Of a stretch of 64,000 bases of DNA, positions 40,121-48,483 are shown one piece after another (the stretch's first letter is position 1; each line of letters begins with the position of its first letter). Below the pieces are notes generated by a model. That model saw only the letters and a program-made list of their open reading frames with translations. It had not been told where the DNA came from and did not search any database. Both the position numbers and the translations under genes were made by a program. Source of the DNA: Streptomyces sp. 7-21 (GTDB lineage: Bacteria; Actinomycetota; Actinomycetes; Streptomycetales; Streptomycetaceae); contig NZ_JAERRL010000006.1 of NCBI RefSeq assembly GCF_016741785.1, positions 186,001 to 250,000 of the forward strand. Direction: 5' to 3'.

Positions 40121-40160
40121 GGGGTGTCCCGCGGCAGGGCACGGGACACCCCTCGCTTTT
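40121..40160 (+). terminator. rho-independent terminator of the HTH-MurA gene
   Basis: A perfect 11-bp stem (GGGGTGTCCCG and CGGGACACCCC) is followed after four bases by TTTT, 17 bases past the stop codon. Confidence 0.9.
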
Positions 40161-40199
40161 GCGTTCTCCGGTCCCCCGGTTCTCCCCTGCCGATGCGCC

Positions 40200-41093
40200 C
40201 TAGCCGGCGAGCCGCAGCGGTTCGCGGATCAGCCGCCCGGTCACGACCTCCTCCGTCTCCTGGTCCACGACGCTGACGCGGATGACGTGGCCGCGCGCCG
40301 CCTCCAGCGTGGCGGTGGCGTCCATGGCGAAGACCACGGACACCGGCCGTTCCCGCTCACCCGTGGCGTCCACGCCGGTGTAGTGCAGGATCCGCCAGCC
40401 GTCCTCCTCCCAGTGCTCGACGAGCCCGGAGCGGATGAGCGGGGCGGCGGCCTCCCAGGCCAGGGAGCGCTCCAGCAGCTCCACGGAGGCGGCGACCGGC
40501 ACCGTCCCGCCGTGTCCCGCCGCCCGCAGCGGGTGACCGGACAGCCGCAGCCGCAGCCGCCGCAGCGGAACGGCCCAGCGGCGCCGCGGGCCCGCCGAGA
40601 GGAACGCCAGTCCCGCCGCTCCTCCGGCCAGCACCACGGCGGCGGCCGCCGGCCGCTCGGCCAGCGCCTGCCACCAGGGCTGCGCCGCCGCGGCCGCCAG
40701 CACCCCGCCGCCCGCCACGGCAGCGGCACGGACGAAGGAGTGCCAGGTCACCGGGTCCGTCTCGCGGGCGGAGCAGCCGCAGGACGCGCCGGGATCCACG
40801 GCCCTGGCGTACGCCAGGTAGGCCAGGAACCCGGCGCCCAGCAGCGCCGTGGCCGCCCCGGTGACGGGCGCGGCCGGCGCGGCCAGCAGCCCGGCCGCCA
40901 GCACCGCCTCCGCGCCGCCGGCGGCCCGGAGCACCACCGCGGCCCGGCCGGGGCCGCCGGTCAGGCGCGGCAGCGCGGTGCGCGCCGCCTGGACCCGTGC
41001 CGCCCGGCTCAGCAGCTTCCCCGCGCCGGTCCACGCGAGCAGTCCTCCCAGCAGCAGCGGCACCATGCTCGCCACCAGCGTCACGTTGGTCAC
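40200..41093 (-). CDS. MauE/DoxX-like membrane protein
   Basis: A 297-residue protein with an N-terminal MauE-type membrane domain (about four or five hydrophobic segments in residues 1-160) and a soluble C-terminal region of about 120 residues. The LLAWTGAGKLL segment and the ARAVDPGASCGCSARETDPVTWHSFVRAA block with a C-G-C pair are MauE-like. MauE proteins are needed for disulfide-rich methylamine dehydrogenase maturation, and related DoxX proteins have redox roles. GTG 41093 follows GGAAGGAGG. It is the last gene of an operon with a Tat-exported protein and a Cys-rich protein. No mauA/mauB homologue is present. Confidence 0.7.
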   Translation of the reverse strand: MTNVTLVASMVPLLLGGLLAWTGAGKLLSRAARVQAARTALPRLTGGPGRAAVVLRAAGGAEAVLAAGLLAAPAAPVTGAATALLGAGFLAYLAYARAVDPGASCGCSARETDPVTWHSFVRAAAVAGGGVLAAAAAQPWWQALAERPAAAAVVLAGGAAGLAFLSAGPRRRWAVPLRRLRLRLSGHPLRAAGHGGTVPVAASVELLERSLAWEAAAPLIRSGLVEHWEEDGWRILHYTGVDATGERERPVSVVFAMDATATLEAARGHVIRVSVVDQETEEVVTGRLIREPLRLAG

Positions 41094-41126
41094 GTGCGGA
41101 TTCCTCCTTCCGGGGTGCGGCCGGGG

Positions 41127-41741
41127 TCAGTGGCCGACGGTGACACGGACCAGGTCGATGGAGTCGTCGGCCGGGCGCCAGGCGCCGAGCACCTGGGCAG
41201 GCTGGCCGATCCGCAGCCGCGACAGGTCCGAGGTGAGCGCGCTCCCCGCGTAGGAGGCGGTGGTCTCCGGGAGGGTGCGGCCGAGCAGCTCCCGGTTGCC
41301 GTGCGCGAGGTAGAGGCGGTCCCGCTGGATGCCCTGGATCGTCGTGTAGAGGTTGACGATGTTGACCCACACCGCGTCGGCGGCAAGGGTGCCATCGGGC
41401 ATCTCGACGCCCCGGGCGTACAGGCCGTCGCCGGGCTCGACGGCGTCCGGGGTGGTGGGGCGCGCCTTCCAGACGCTGGTGGCGTGGGTGAGCTGGATGC
41501 GGTGCCGCTCGCCGTGGGAGCCGGTGACGTGGAGCAGCCGCCCGGAGACGGCGCTGATCCGGCCCTCGGCGAACGAGGTACGCGCGATCGCCGGGTCGAG
41601 GGAGGGCGTCGGCGCGGCGAAGGCGGCGTCGGCGTCCAGGGCGCCGAGCGCGGAAGCGCCGACGATGGTGGCGCCGCCGACGGCAGCGGAGGTCAGGAAG
41701 CTTCTCCGGCCGACGCGGCTGGCCGGGACGGATGACGACAT
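41127..41741 (-). CDS. Tat-exported protein, unknown function (DUF5666-like repeats)
   Basis: A 204-residue secreted protein. The N-terminus has a twin-arginine signal (GRRSFLTSAAVGGATIVGAS, Arg12-Arg13) with probable cleavage near AFAAP. The mature part is beta-rich and repeats a pattern of the form GRISAVSGRLLHVTG and PGDGLYARGVEMPDGTLAADAVWV, resembling small OB-like DUF5666 domains. It has no cysteine in the mature region that I can see. AGGAGG lies 5 nt before the ATG, 10 bases after the stop of the Cys-rich gene, so the pair is translated together. Confidence 0.75.
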   Translation of the reverse strand: MSSSVPASRVGRRSFLTSAAVGGATIVGASALGALDADAAFAAPTPSLDPAIARTSFAEGRISAVSGRLLHVTGSHGERHRIQLTHATSVWKARPTTPDAVEPGDGLYARGVEMPDGTLAADAVWVNIVNLYTTIQGIQRDRLYLAHGNRELLGRTLPETTASYAGSALTSDLSRLRIGQPAQVLGAWRPADDSIDLVRVTVGH

Positions 41742-41751
41742 GCGGGCCTCC

Positions 41752-42177
41752 TCACTCGGTGATGACGACGGGCAGCACGCCGGAGTCGAGGCTGCCGATG
41801 GCGGAGAACGCGGCGGGCGTCAGGTCGAGCACCCGGTTGACGCGGCAGTTCCCGCCGCAGCAGGACTGCTCGCCGCAGAAGCTTCTGGTGCGCGGACCGC
41901 AGTCGGTGATGGTGATGCAGACGGTCGCGTTGGTGCACTGGTGCCGGACGTTCATCACCGAGCCGCAGCCGCGTCGGGGCAGGCCGCCCTCGCCGCAGAG
42001 ATCGGGGCGGGTGATGTCCCAGCACGCCTGCGAGGCGTTGGGCCAGGCGCCGTGGTTGGCGGCCGAGCTGCAGTTGCCGCAGGCGCCGCCGCCCGCGCTG
42101 TCGCACGGACCCCAGGCGGCGCCGCAGCAGAACCAGGTGGTCTCCCCTGCCCAGAGGGGAGTGGTCGAGCAGGCCAC
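41752..42177 (-). CDS. cysteine-rich double-psi beta-barrel-like protein
   Basis: The 141-residue product carries 16 cysteines (positions 3, 17, 18, 25, 33, 36, 52, 61, 71, 81, 87, 93, 101, 106, 107, 111), enough for eight disulfides. The C-terminal part (VCITITDCGPR, then VLDLTPAAFSAIGSLDSGVLPV) has the signature of a barwin/RlpA-type double-psi beta-barrel. GTG 42177 is chosen because GAAGGGAG lies 6 nt upstream; the longer frame from ATG 42225 lacks a ribosome binding site. Neither start provides a signal peptide, yet disulfide content points to an oxidising compartment. Export as a partner of the downstream Tat protein would reconcile this; that is inference. Confidence 0.75.
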   Translation of the reverse strand: MACSTTPLWAGETTWFCCGAAWGPCDSAGGGACGNCSSAANHGAWPNASQACWDITRPDLCGEGGLPRRGCGSVMNVRHQCTNATVCITITDCGPRTRSFCGEQSCCGGNCRVNRVLDLTPAAFSAIGSLDSGVLPVVITE

Positions 42178-42635
42178 TGCGGACTCCCTTCGCTGTGAGA
42201 TGGTCACGCAGCCTGTTCTGTACATGACATTTCAAAGGGCGGGCGCGCACAGGCGTGCGAGGGTGGCGCGGGTGGGGGGACTTCCTCCTGTGCCGGCGGG
42301 TAGCGCCGAGGCCATCGGGACTGTCGTGGCAGAACAGGCGGAACACCGAACGGGCTCATCATCCACGGCCCCGGCGACGATGGCCAGAGGGGCGCGGCAA
42401 CACCATTGGTCCGCGCTGTGACGGCGGCACGCCCCCCTCCCCGCGGCGGCCACCGCGACCTGCAACGGAAACCAGCAAGAAGCTGGAAGAAAACTTCACA
42501 GCAACATGCACTTCGTGACCGAATCCGTCCGGTTTCATGACCGAACAGCCACCTCGTCGACGCGGATTAAACGGCGCCTTCACGGGGGACATATCACGGG
42601 ACGGTAACCACCCGGCTGTGCTGAGGAGTTCCGCG
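42178..42635. other. 458-base divergent spacer
   Basis: This holds the promoter side of the Cys-rich operon (left) and of the small membrane protein gene (right). The stretch at about 42455-42545 is less GC-rich than its surroundings and contains two TGACCGAA words 28 bases apart, but no clear -35/-10 pair or palindrome. No gene is supported here. Confidence 0.5.
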
Positions 42636-42908
42636 ATGGATCAGGCGCTGGACAACAGGCTGGACCGGCTGGACAGCAGGACTGCGCGGCGCACGCTCGC
42701 GCTCTTTGCCGCCACAAGCGTGCTGGCCATGCTCGTGTCGCCCGCGCTCGTCCTCTACGAGCTGGCCGCCGGGGTGAGCGGACTCGTCGTCAGCGGCCTG
42801 CTGGCCCGCGTCGTCCCCGGGCGGGCCACGATGACCGCCACCGTCGTCTTCGCCGGCGTGGTCACGGGCTGCCTGCCGTACCTGCTGGCCGCGGCGCTGC
42901 TCGTCTGA
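42636..42908 (+). CDS. small two-helix membrane protein
   Basis: A 90-residue protein with a charged N-terminus (MDQALDNRLDRLDSRTARRTL) and two or three hydrophobic segments (ALFAATSVLAMLVSPALVLY and the C-terminal ATVVFAGVVTGCLPYLLAAALLV). No family recognised. ATG 42636 is placed 7 nt after GAGGAG; an upstream ATG at 42537 lacks a ribosome binding site. It is convergent with the Nramp-like gene across a GC-rich inverted repeat. Confidence 0.65.
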   Translation: MDQALDNRLDRLDSRTARRTLALFAATSVLAMLVSPALVLYELAAGVSGLVVSGLLARVVPGRATMTATVVFAGVVTGCLPYLLAAALLV

Positions 42909-42931
42909 CCAGCGGCGGCCCGCGGGCGCGG

Positions 42932-42987
42932 CCGGCAGCGGGGGCGTGCGGCGCGCGTGACGCCGCGCGGCGGCCGCCCGCTGCCGG
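42932..42987. terminator. GC-rich inverted repeat between convergent genes
   Basis: CCGGCAGCGG (42932-42941) pairs with CCGCTGCCGG (42978-42987), and CGGCG/CGCCG words can pair inside the loop. It lies between the small membrane protein gene and the end of the Nramp-like gene and could stop both. Confidence 0.5.
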
Positions 42988-43018
42988 GGCCCGGCGCCGC
43001 CCGGCCGCCGGGGGCAGT

Positions 43019-44290
43019 TCACCAGGGCAGATCCTGGATCTCCCGCACGCTCAGGAAGACGAACAGCGCCGTGGCGCCTACCAGCATCACGTTGCTGACC
43101 AGGCCGCTGCGCCACGCCCGCGGCGTGCGGGGCCCGTTGAGCAGCCACAGCAGCGTGACGGCGAGGAAGGGCATGAACAGCGCGCCGATGACCCCGTAGG
43201 CGAGGGTCAGGGCAACCGGCTCGTCCTGGTACAGCAGCAGCATCGGAGGGAACGTCAGCCACAGCAGATACGCCCGGAACGGCCGTGACCGCTCCGGCTC
43301 CCTGGCCGCCGCGCCGCCGTCACCTGCGCCCCGGGCGGCCCGCAGCCGCGCCGTGAAGTCGGCGAACAGCAGGCTGACGCCATGCCAGACGCCCAGCAGG
43401 GAGCTGAAGGACGTCGCGAAGAAGCCGAGGAGGAAGACCTTGGCCGTCAGCGCGCCGAAGCGCTCCTCCAGCACCTCGCCGACGTCCAGCAGGCCGCGGT
43501 CCCCGCTCGCCAGCGCGACGTCGGCCGCGCGCAGCAGCTCCGCCCCCACGATGAGCATGGCGATGACGAAGACGCCGGTCATCGCGTAGGCGACGCGGTT
43601 GTCCCAGCGCATCACGGGGATCCAGCGCGGGCCCCGCCAGCCCTTGGCGGTGACCCAGTAACCGTAGGCCGCCAGCGTGATGGAGCCGCCGACGCCGCCC
43701 ATCAGGCCCAGCGTGTACACCAGGGAGCCGTCGGGGAACGTGGGCAGCAGCCCGGCGCCCAGCCCGCCCAGGTCGGGGGTGACGCGGATCGCGAGGCCGA
43801 CCGTGACGACGAACATCACGCCCACCAGCACCGTCATCACGCGCTCGATGACGGCGTAGCGGTTGCACCAGACGCAGGCCAGGCCCAGCAGCGCGCACAG
43901 TACGCCCCAGACCCGGTAGTCGGGCCCGTCCGGGAAGAGCGCGGCCAGCGGCAGGCCGCTCGCGGACATGGCGACCGAGCCGTAGACGAATCCCCAGACG
44001 GCCACGTAGCCCGCGAAGTAGACGGTCGTCCACGGGCCGAGTGTCCGCCAGCCCTCGAAGAGGGTGGTGCCGGTGGCGAGATGCCAGCGCCCCGCCGCCT
44101 CGGCCAGCGAGATCTTGATCAGGCAGCCGAGGACCGCCGCCCACAGCAGGGTGTAGCCGTAGCGCTCCCCCGCCACGGTCGTCGCGACCAGGTCACCGGC
44201 GCCGACGCCGGTGGCGGCCACCACGATGCCAGGCCCCACCAACCGCCAGCGGCTGCGGGGAAGTTGCTCCTCCTCACGCGTCTTCGCCAC
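43019..44290 (-). CDS. Nramp-family transporter, divergent
   Basis: A 423-residue polytopic membrane protein with the overall Nramp pattern (GPGIVVAATGVGAGDLVATT at the first helix, about eleven hydrophobic segments). The canonical metal-coordinating motif DPGN in helix 1 is replaced by GAGD, and the MPH motif of helix 6 is absent (the equivalent stretch reads GGSITLAAYGYWVTAKGW). So classical Mn/Fe transport should not be assumed. The start is uncertain: GTG 44290 (VAKTREEEQLP) is chosen as the longest plausible form without Arg/Pro-rich leader. It is divergent from hen1. Confidence 0.75.
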   Translation of the reverse strand: MAKTREEEQLPRSRWRLVGPGIVVAATGVGAGDLVATTVAGERYGYTLLWAAVLGCLIKISLAEAAGRWHLATGTTLFEGWRTLGPWTTVYFAGYVAVWGFVYGSVAMSASGLPLAALFPDGPDYRVWGVLCALLGLACVWCNRYAVIERVMTVLVGVMFVVTVGLAIRVTPDLGGLGAGLLPTFPDGSLVYTLGLMGGVGGSITLAAYGYWVTAKGWRGPRWIPVMRWDNRVAYAMTGVFVIAMLIVGAELLRAADVALASGDRGLLDVGEVLEERFGALTAKVFLLGFFATSFSSLLGVWHGVSLLFADFTARLRAARGAGDGGAAAREPERSRPFRAYLLWLTFPPMLLLYQDEPVALTLAYGVIGALFMPFLAVTLLWLLNGPRTPRAWRSGLVSNVMLVGATALFVFLSVREIQDLPW

Positions 44291-44444
44291 GGAGTTGTCA
44301 TGCCCGCGCGTCCCGTGTGTCACACGCTTTGCGGAAGAGACCGGCGCCCTCGTCGGCGGGCCCGCGCGCTGGCCGGAGGGCCGGCGGTCCGCCGCACGGG
44401 AAAACACCTGGCCCCGGCAGCGCCACGTGGCGATACTCGACCGG

Positions 44445-45920
44445 GTGTTCCTGACGATCTCGACCGCCGCCGCGGCCGGCCACCCGGCCTCGGACCTCGG
44501 CTACCTGCTGCACAAACACCCCGACCGCATCCAGGAGTTCGCCGTCTCCGCCGGCACCGCCCACGTCTTCTACCCGGAGGCCGGCGAGGACCGCTGCACG
44601 GCGGCGCTGCTGCTGGAGACCGACCCCGCCGCCCTCGCACGCGGCCGGGGGCGGCAGGAAGCGGCGGCGCACGTGACCGACCGGCCGTACGTCGCGTCCT
44701 CACTGCTCGCGGTCGCGCTGGGCCAGGTCTTCCGCTCGGCGATGCGCGGCGAGTGCGCCGCCCGGCCCGCCCTGGCGGCGACCGAGCTGCCGCTGCGCAT
44801 TGAGGTGCCCGCGCTCTCCGCGCGCGGCGGCGCGGCGGCGGCGCACCGGCTGTTCACGCCGCTGGGATGGCGGGTGACGGCCGAACCCGTGCCGCTGGAC
44901 CCGCAGTTCCCCGCCTGGGGCGACGCCTCCTGCGTGCGGCTGGTGCTGGCGGGGACCACGCTGCTCTCCCACGCGCTGCGGCAGCTGTACGTGCTGCTGC
45001 CGGTGCTCGACGACGGCAAGCACTACTGGATCACCGAGGAGGAGGTGGACAAGCTGCTGCGGGCCGGGGAGGGCTGGCTGGCCTCCCACCCCGAGCAGCG
45101 GTTCATCGCCGGCCGCTACCTGGCGCACCGCACCGCCTTCACCCGGCGGGCGCTGCAGCGGCTCGAACTGGCCCGGCTCGCCGAGTCGGACGACACCGCG
45201 CCGGAGGAGCTGGACAACGCGGTGGCCGACGACGGCAGCAGCGACGGCGGCGACGGCAGCGCCCCGCAGGCCCCGGGCGGGGAGGCCGTGCCGCTGGCGG
45301 AGCGCCGCCGAAAGGCCGTCCTGGCCGTGCTGCGCGAGTGCCGTGCCGCCCGCGTCGCCGATCTCGGCTGCGGCAGCGGGCAGCTGCTGGCCGAGCTGCT
45401 CAAGGACCCCGGCTTCACCGACGTGCTGGGCATGGATGTCTCGGTCCGCGCACTGCGCGCGGCCGAACGGCGGCTGGGCACCGGCCGCATGCCGGAACGG
45501 CAGCGCGCGCGGCTCACGCTGGTGCAGGGGTCGCTGATGTACACCGACGCCCGGCTCGCCGCGTACGACGCCGCCGTGCTCAGCGAGGTCATCGAGCACG
45601 TGGACCCGCCGCGGCTGCCCGCGCTCGAACACGCCGTCTTCGCCGCGGCCCGGCCCCGCGTCGTGGTGGTGACGACGCCGAACGCCGAGTACAACGCCCG
45701 CTACCCGGGGCTGCCCGCGGGCGCCATGCGCCACGAGGACCACCGCTTCGAGTGGCCGCGCAAGCGCTTCCGGGCGTGGGCCGGGGCGGTGGCCGCCGCG
45801 CACGGCTACACCGTCGCCTTCCGGCCCGTCGGGGACGAGGACCCCGAGCTGGGGCCGCCCACGCAGCTCGCGCTGTTCACACGGACCACCGACGGCACCA
45901 GGGAAGGGCGCGCCGCATGA
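44445..45920 (+). CDS. hen1: 3' terminal RNA ribose 2'-O-methyltransferase Hen1
   Basis: Hen1 methylates the 2'-OH at the 3' end of a cleaved RNA before Pnkp seals it, which protects the repaired site from re-cleavage. The 491-residue protein has the bacterial N-terminal module (VFLTISTAAAAGHPASDLGYLLHKHPDRIQEF, FYPEA). After a disordered acidic linker (about 255-285), the C-terminal methyltransferase has VADLGCGSGQLL for AdoMet and SEVIEHVDPPRL for the metal-binding Glu/His residues. GTG 44445 matches the family start; GTG 44427 is an alternative. It overlaps pnkp by 4 bases. Confidence 0.92.
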   Translation: MFLTISTAAAAGHPASDLGYLLHKHPDRIQEFAVSAGTAHVFYPEAGEDRCTAALLLETDPAALARGRGRQEAAAHVTDRPYVASSLLAVALGQVFRSAMRGECAARPALAATELPLRIEVPALSARGGAAAAHRLFTPLGWRVTAEPVPLDPQFPAWGDASCVRLVLAGTTLLSHALRQLYVLLPVLDDGKHYWITEEEVDKLLRAGEGWLASHPEQRFIAGRYLAHRTAFTRRALQRLELARLAESDDTAPEELDNAVADDGSSDGGDGSAPQAPGGEAVPLAERRRKAVLAVLRECRAARVADLGCGSGQLLAELLKDPGFTDVLGMDVSVRALRAAERRLGTGRMPERQRARLTLVQGSLMYTDARLAAYDAAVLSEVIEHVDPPRLPALEHAVFAAARPRVVVVTTPNAEYNARYPGLPAGAMRHEDHRFEWPRKRFRAWAGAVAAAHGYTVAFRPVGDEDPELGPPTQLALFTRTTDGTREGRAA

Positions 45921-48469
45921 CCGACCTCGACATCCCCGACCTCTCGCTCGTGGTCCTGATCGGCACCACCGGCTCGGGCAAGTCCACGTTCGCCCGCCGC
46001 CACTTCCAGCCGACGCAGGTCGTCTCCTCCGACGCCTGCCGCGCCATGGTGGCCGACGACGAGAACGACCAGAGCGCCACCGCCGAGGCGTTCGACCTGC
46101 TGCACGTCATCGCGGGCAAGCGGCTGGCAGCCGGGCGGCTGACGGTCGTCGACGCCACCAGCGTGCAGCGGGAGTCGCGCCGTTCACTCGTCCGGCTGGC
46201 CCGCGAGCACGACGTGCTGCCGGTGGCGATCGTCCTGGACATACCCGAGCGGGTCTGCGCCGAGCGGAACGCCGCCCGGCCCGAACGGGCCGCGCTGCCG
46301 GACCACGTCATCCGGCGCCAGCACCGCGAGCTGCGGCGCTCGCTGCGCGGCCTGGCGCGTGAGGGCTTCCGCACGGTGCACGTGCTGCGCGGCGAGGAGG
46401 AGGTGGCAGCCGCGCGGGTGCGGCTGCGGCGGCGGTACAACGACCTCACCCACCTGACCGGGCCGTTCGACCTCATCGGCGACGTCCACGGCTGCCGCGG
46501 TGAACTGGAGTCGCTGCTGTCGGGGCCGCTGGGGTACGTCCTCGAACGGGACGGCTCCGGGCGCGCGGTCAACGCCCGCCACCCGGAGGGCAGGACGGCC
46601 GTCTTCCTCGGTGACCTGGTCGACCGGGGGCCGGACAGCCCCGGCGTGCTGCGGCTGGTGCTCGGCATGACCGCCGCCGGGAACGCGCTGTGCGTGCCCG
46701 GCAATCACGAGAACAAGCTCGCCCGGTACCTCGCGGGCCGGAACACCTCGATGGCGCACGGCCTGGCCGAGACGGCGGCGCAGCTGGAGCGCGAGGAGGA
46801 GACGGACCCGGGCTTCCGTGCGCGGGTGCGGGAGTTCCTGGACGGCCTGGTCAGCCACTACGTGCTCGACGGCGGGCGGCTGGTCGTCAGCCACGCCGGG
46901 CTGCCCGAGCGCTACCACGGCCGCACCTCCGGCCGGGTGCGGGCGCACGCGCTGTACGGCGACACCACCGGCGAGACCGATGAGTTCAGTCTGCCGGTGC
47001 GCTACCCCTGGGCCGACGAGTACCGGGGCAAGGCGGCCGTCGTCTACGGCCACACCCCGGTGCCCGAGGCGAGGTGGCACAACAACACGCTCTGCCTGGA
47101 CACCGGGTGCGTCTTCGGCGGCAGGCTGTCCGCGCTGCGCTGGCCGGAGCGCGAGCTGGTGTCCGTTCCCGCTGAGCGGGAGTGGTACGCGCCGGTACGT
47201 CCGCTGGCGCCCGCTCCCCCGGCGCCGCGCCCGCTGGACCTGGGCGATGTGGCCGGGCGGCGCGTGGTGGAGACCCGCCACCACGGCCGGGTGACGGTCC
47301 GTGAGGAGAACGCGGCGGCGGCGCTGGAGGTGCTGAGCCGGTTCGCGATGGACCCGCGGCTGGTGCTGTACCTGCCGCCGACGATGGCGCCGGCCGCCAC
47401 GGCCTCGGCCGAGGGCTACCTGGAGCACCCGGCCGAGGCGTTCGCCGGGTACCGGGACGCCGGCGTGCGGGAGGTCATCTGCCAGGAGAAGCACATGGGC
47501 TCGCGGGCGGTGGTCCTGGTGTGCCGAGACGAGAAGACGGCGGCCCGCCGCTTCGACGCGCCGCCGGGCACGCGCGGCGCGGTCCACACCCGCACCGGCC
47601 GCGCGTTCTTCCGCGACGAGGAGCTGACCGGGCGGCTGCTGGCGCGCGTCGCCGCGTGCGTGTCGGCCGCCGGGCTGTGGCAGGAACTGGACACCGACTG
47701 GCTGCTGCTCGACGCCGAGCTGATGCCCTGGTCGCTGAAGGCCGGCGGGCTGGTGCGGGAGCGGTACGCGGCCGTGGGGGCGGCGGCCCGCGCGGTGTTC
47801 CCGAGGGCGCTGGCGGCGCTGGAGGCCGCGCGGGAGCGGGGCCTGCCGGTGGGCGGGCTGCTGGAGCGGCAGCGCGCCCGGGCCGCGGACGCCGAGGCGT
47901 TCACGGCGGCCTACCGCCGCTACTGCTGGGAGACCGACGGCCTGTCGGGGGCGCGGCTGGCGCCGTTCCAGCTCCTCGCCGCCGAGGGCCGCAGCCTGGC
48001 GGGGCTGCCGCACGACGAGCAGCTGGCCCTGCTGGACCGGCTGGCGGAGCACGACGAGCTGCTGGTGCCCACGGCCCGGCTGGCGGTCGACACCACCGAT
48101 CCGGAGTCGGTGGCGGCCGGCACCGCCTGGTGGGAGCGGCTGACGTCCGGCGGCGGCGAGGGCATGGTGGTCAAGCCGCGCCAGGCGCTGGCCACCGACG
48201 CCGCCGGGCGGCTGGTCCAGCCCGGGGTGAAGGTCCGGGGCCGGGAGTACCTGCGGCTGGTCTACGGCCCCGGGTACCTGCGGCCGGAGCGGCTCGCCCG
48301 GCTGCGCGAGAGGTCGCTGGGGCACAAGCGGTCGCTGGCGCTGCGCGAGTACGCCCTGGGCCTGGAGGCGCTCGACCGGCTGGCTGCCGGCGAGCCGCTG
48401 TGGCGCGTCCACGAGGCGGTCGCGGCGGTGCTGGCGCTGGAGTCGGAGCCCGTGGACCCGCGGCTGTGA
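45917..48469 (+). CDS. pnkp: polynucleotide kinase-phosphatase-ligase Pnkp
   Basis: An 850-residue bacterial RNA repair enzyme with three catalytic domains in order. The kinase has Walker A GTTGSGKST (16-24). The metallophosphatase has GDVHG (188-192), GDLVDRGPD (232-240) and GNHE (262-265). The C-terminal nucleotidyltransferase has the adenylate-accepting Lys525 in QEKHMGSR and later motif GEGMVVKPR. It heals and seals RNA broken by ribotoxins, with Hen1 as partner subunit. The start overlaps the hen1 stop (ATGA), with GGAAGGG just upstream. It is followed after 14 bases by arcA, suggesting a common transcript. Confidence 0.95.
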   Translation: MTDLDIPDLSLVVLIGTTGSGKSTFARRHFQPTQVVSSDACRAMVADDENDQSATAEAFDLLHVIAGKRLAAGRLTVVDATSVQRESRRSLVRLAREHDVLPVAIVLDIPERVCAERNAARPERAALPDHVIRRQHRELRRSLRGLAREGFRTVHVLRGEEEVAAARVRLRRRYNDLTHLTGPFDLIGDVHGCRGELESLLSGPLGYVLERDGSGRAVNARHPEGRTAVFLGDLVDRGPDSPGVLRLVLGMTAAGNALCVPGNHENKLARYLAGRNTSMAHGLAETAAQLEREEETDPGFRARVREFLDGLVSHYVLDGGRLVVSHAGLPERYHGRTSGRVRAHALYGDTTGETDEFSLPVRYPWADEYRGKAAVVYGHTPVPEARWHNNTLCLDTGCVFGGRLSALRWPERELVSVPAEREWYAPVRPLAPAPPAPRPLDLGDVAGRRVVETRHHGRVTVREENAAAALEVLSRFAMDPRLVLYLPPTMAPAATASAEGYLEHPAEAFAGYRDAGVREVICQEKHMGSRAVVLVCRDEKTAARRFDAPPGTRGAVHTRTGRAFFRDEELTGRLLARVAACVSAAGLWQELDTDWLLLDAELMPWSLKAGGLVRERYAAVGAAARAVFPRALAALEAARERGLPVGGLLERQRARAADAEAFTAAYRRYCWETDGLSGARLAPFQLLAAEGRSLAGLPHDEQLALLDRLAEHDELLVPTARLAVDTTDPESVAAGTAWWERLTSGGGEGMVVKPRQALATDAAGRLVQPGVKVRGREYLRLVYGPGYLRPERLARLRERSLGHKRSLALREYALGLEALDRLAAGEPLWRVHEAVAAVLALESEPVDPRL

Positions 48470-48483
48470 CGGAGGATGGGCCC

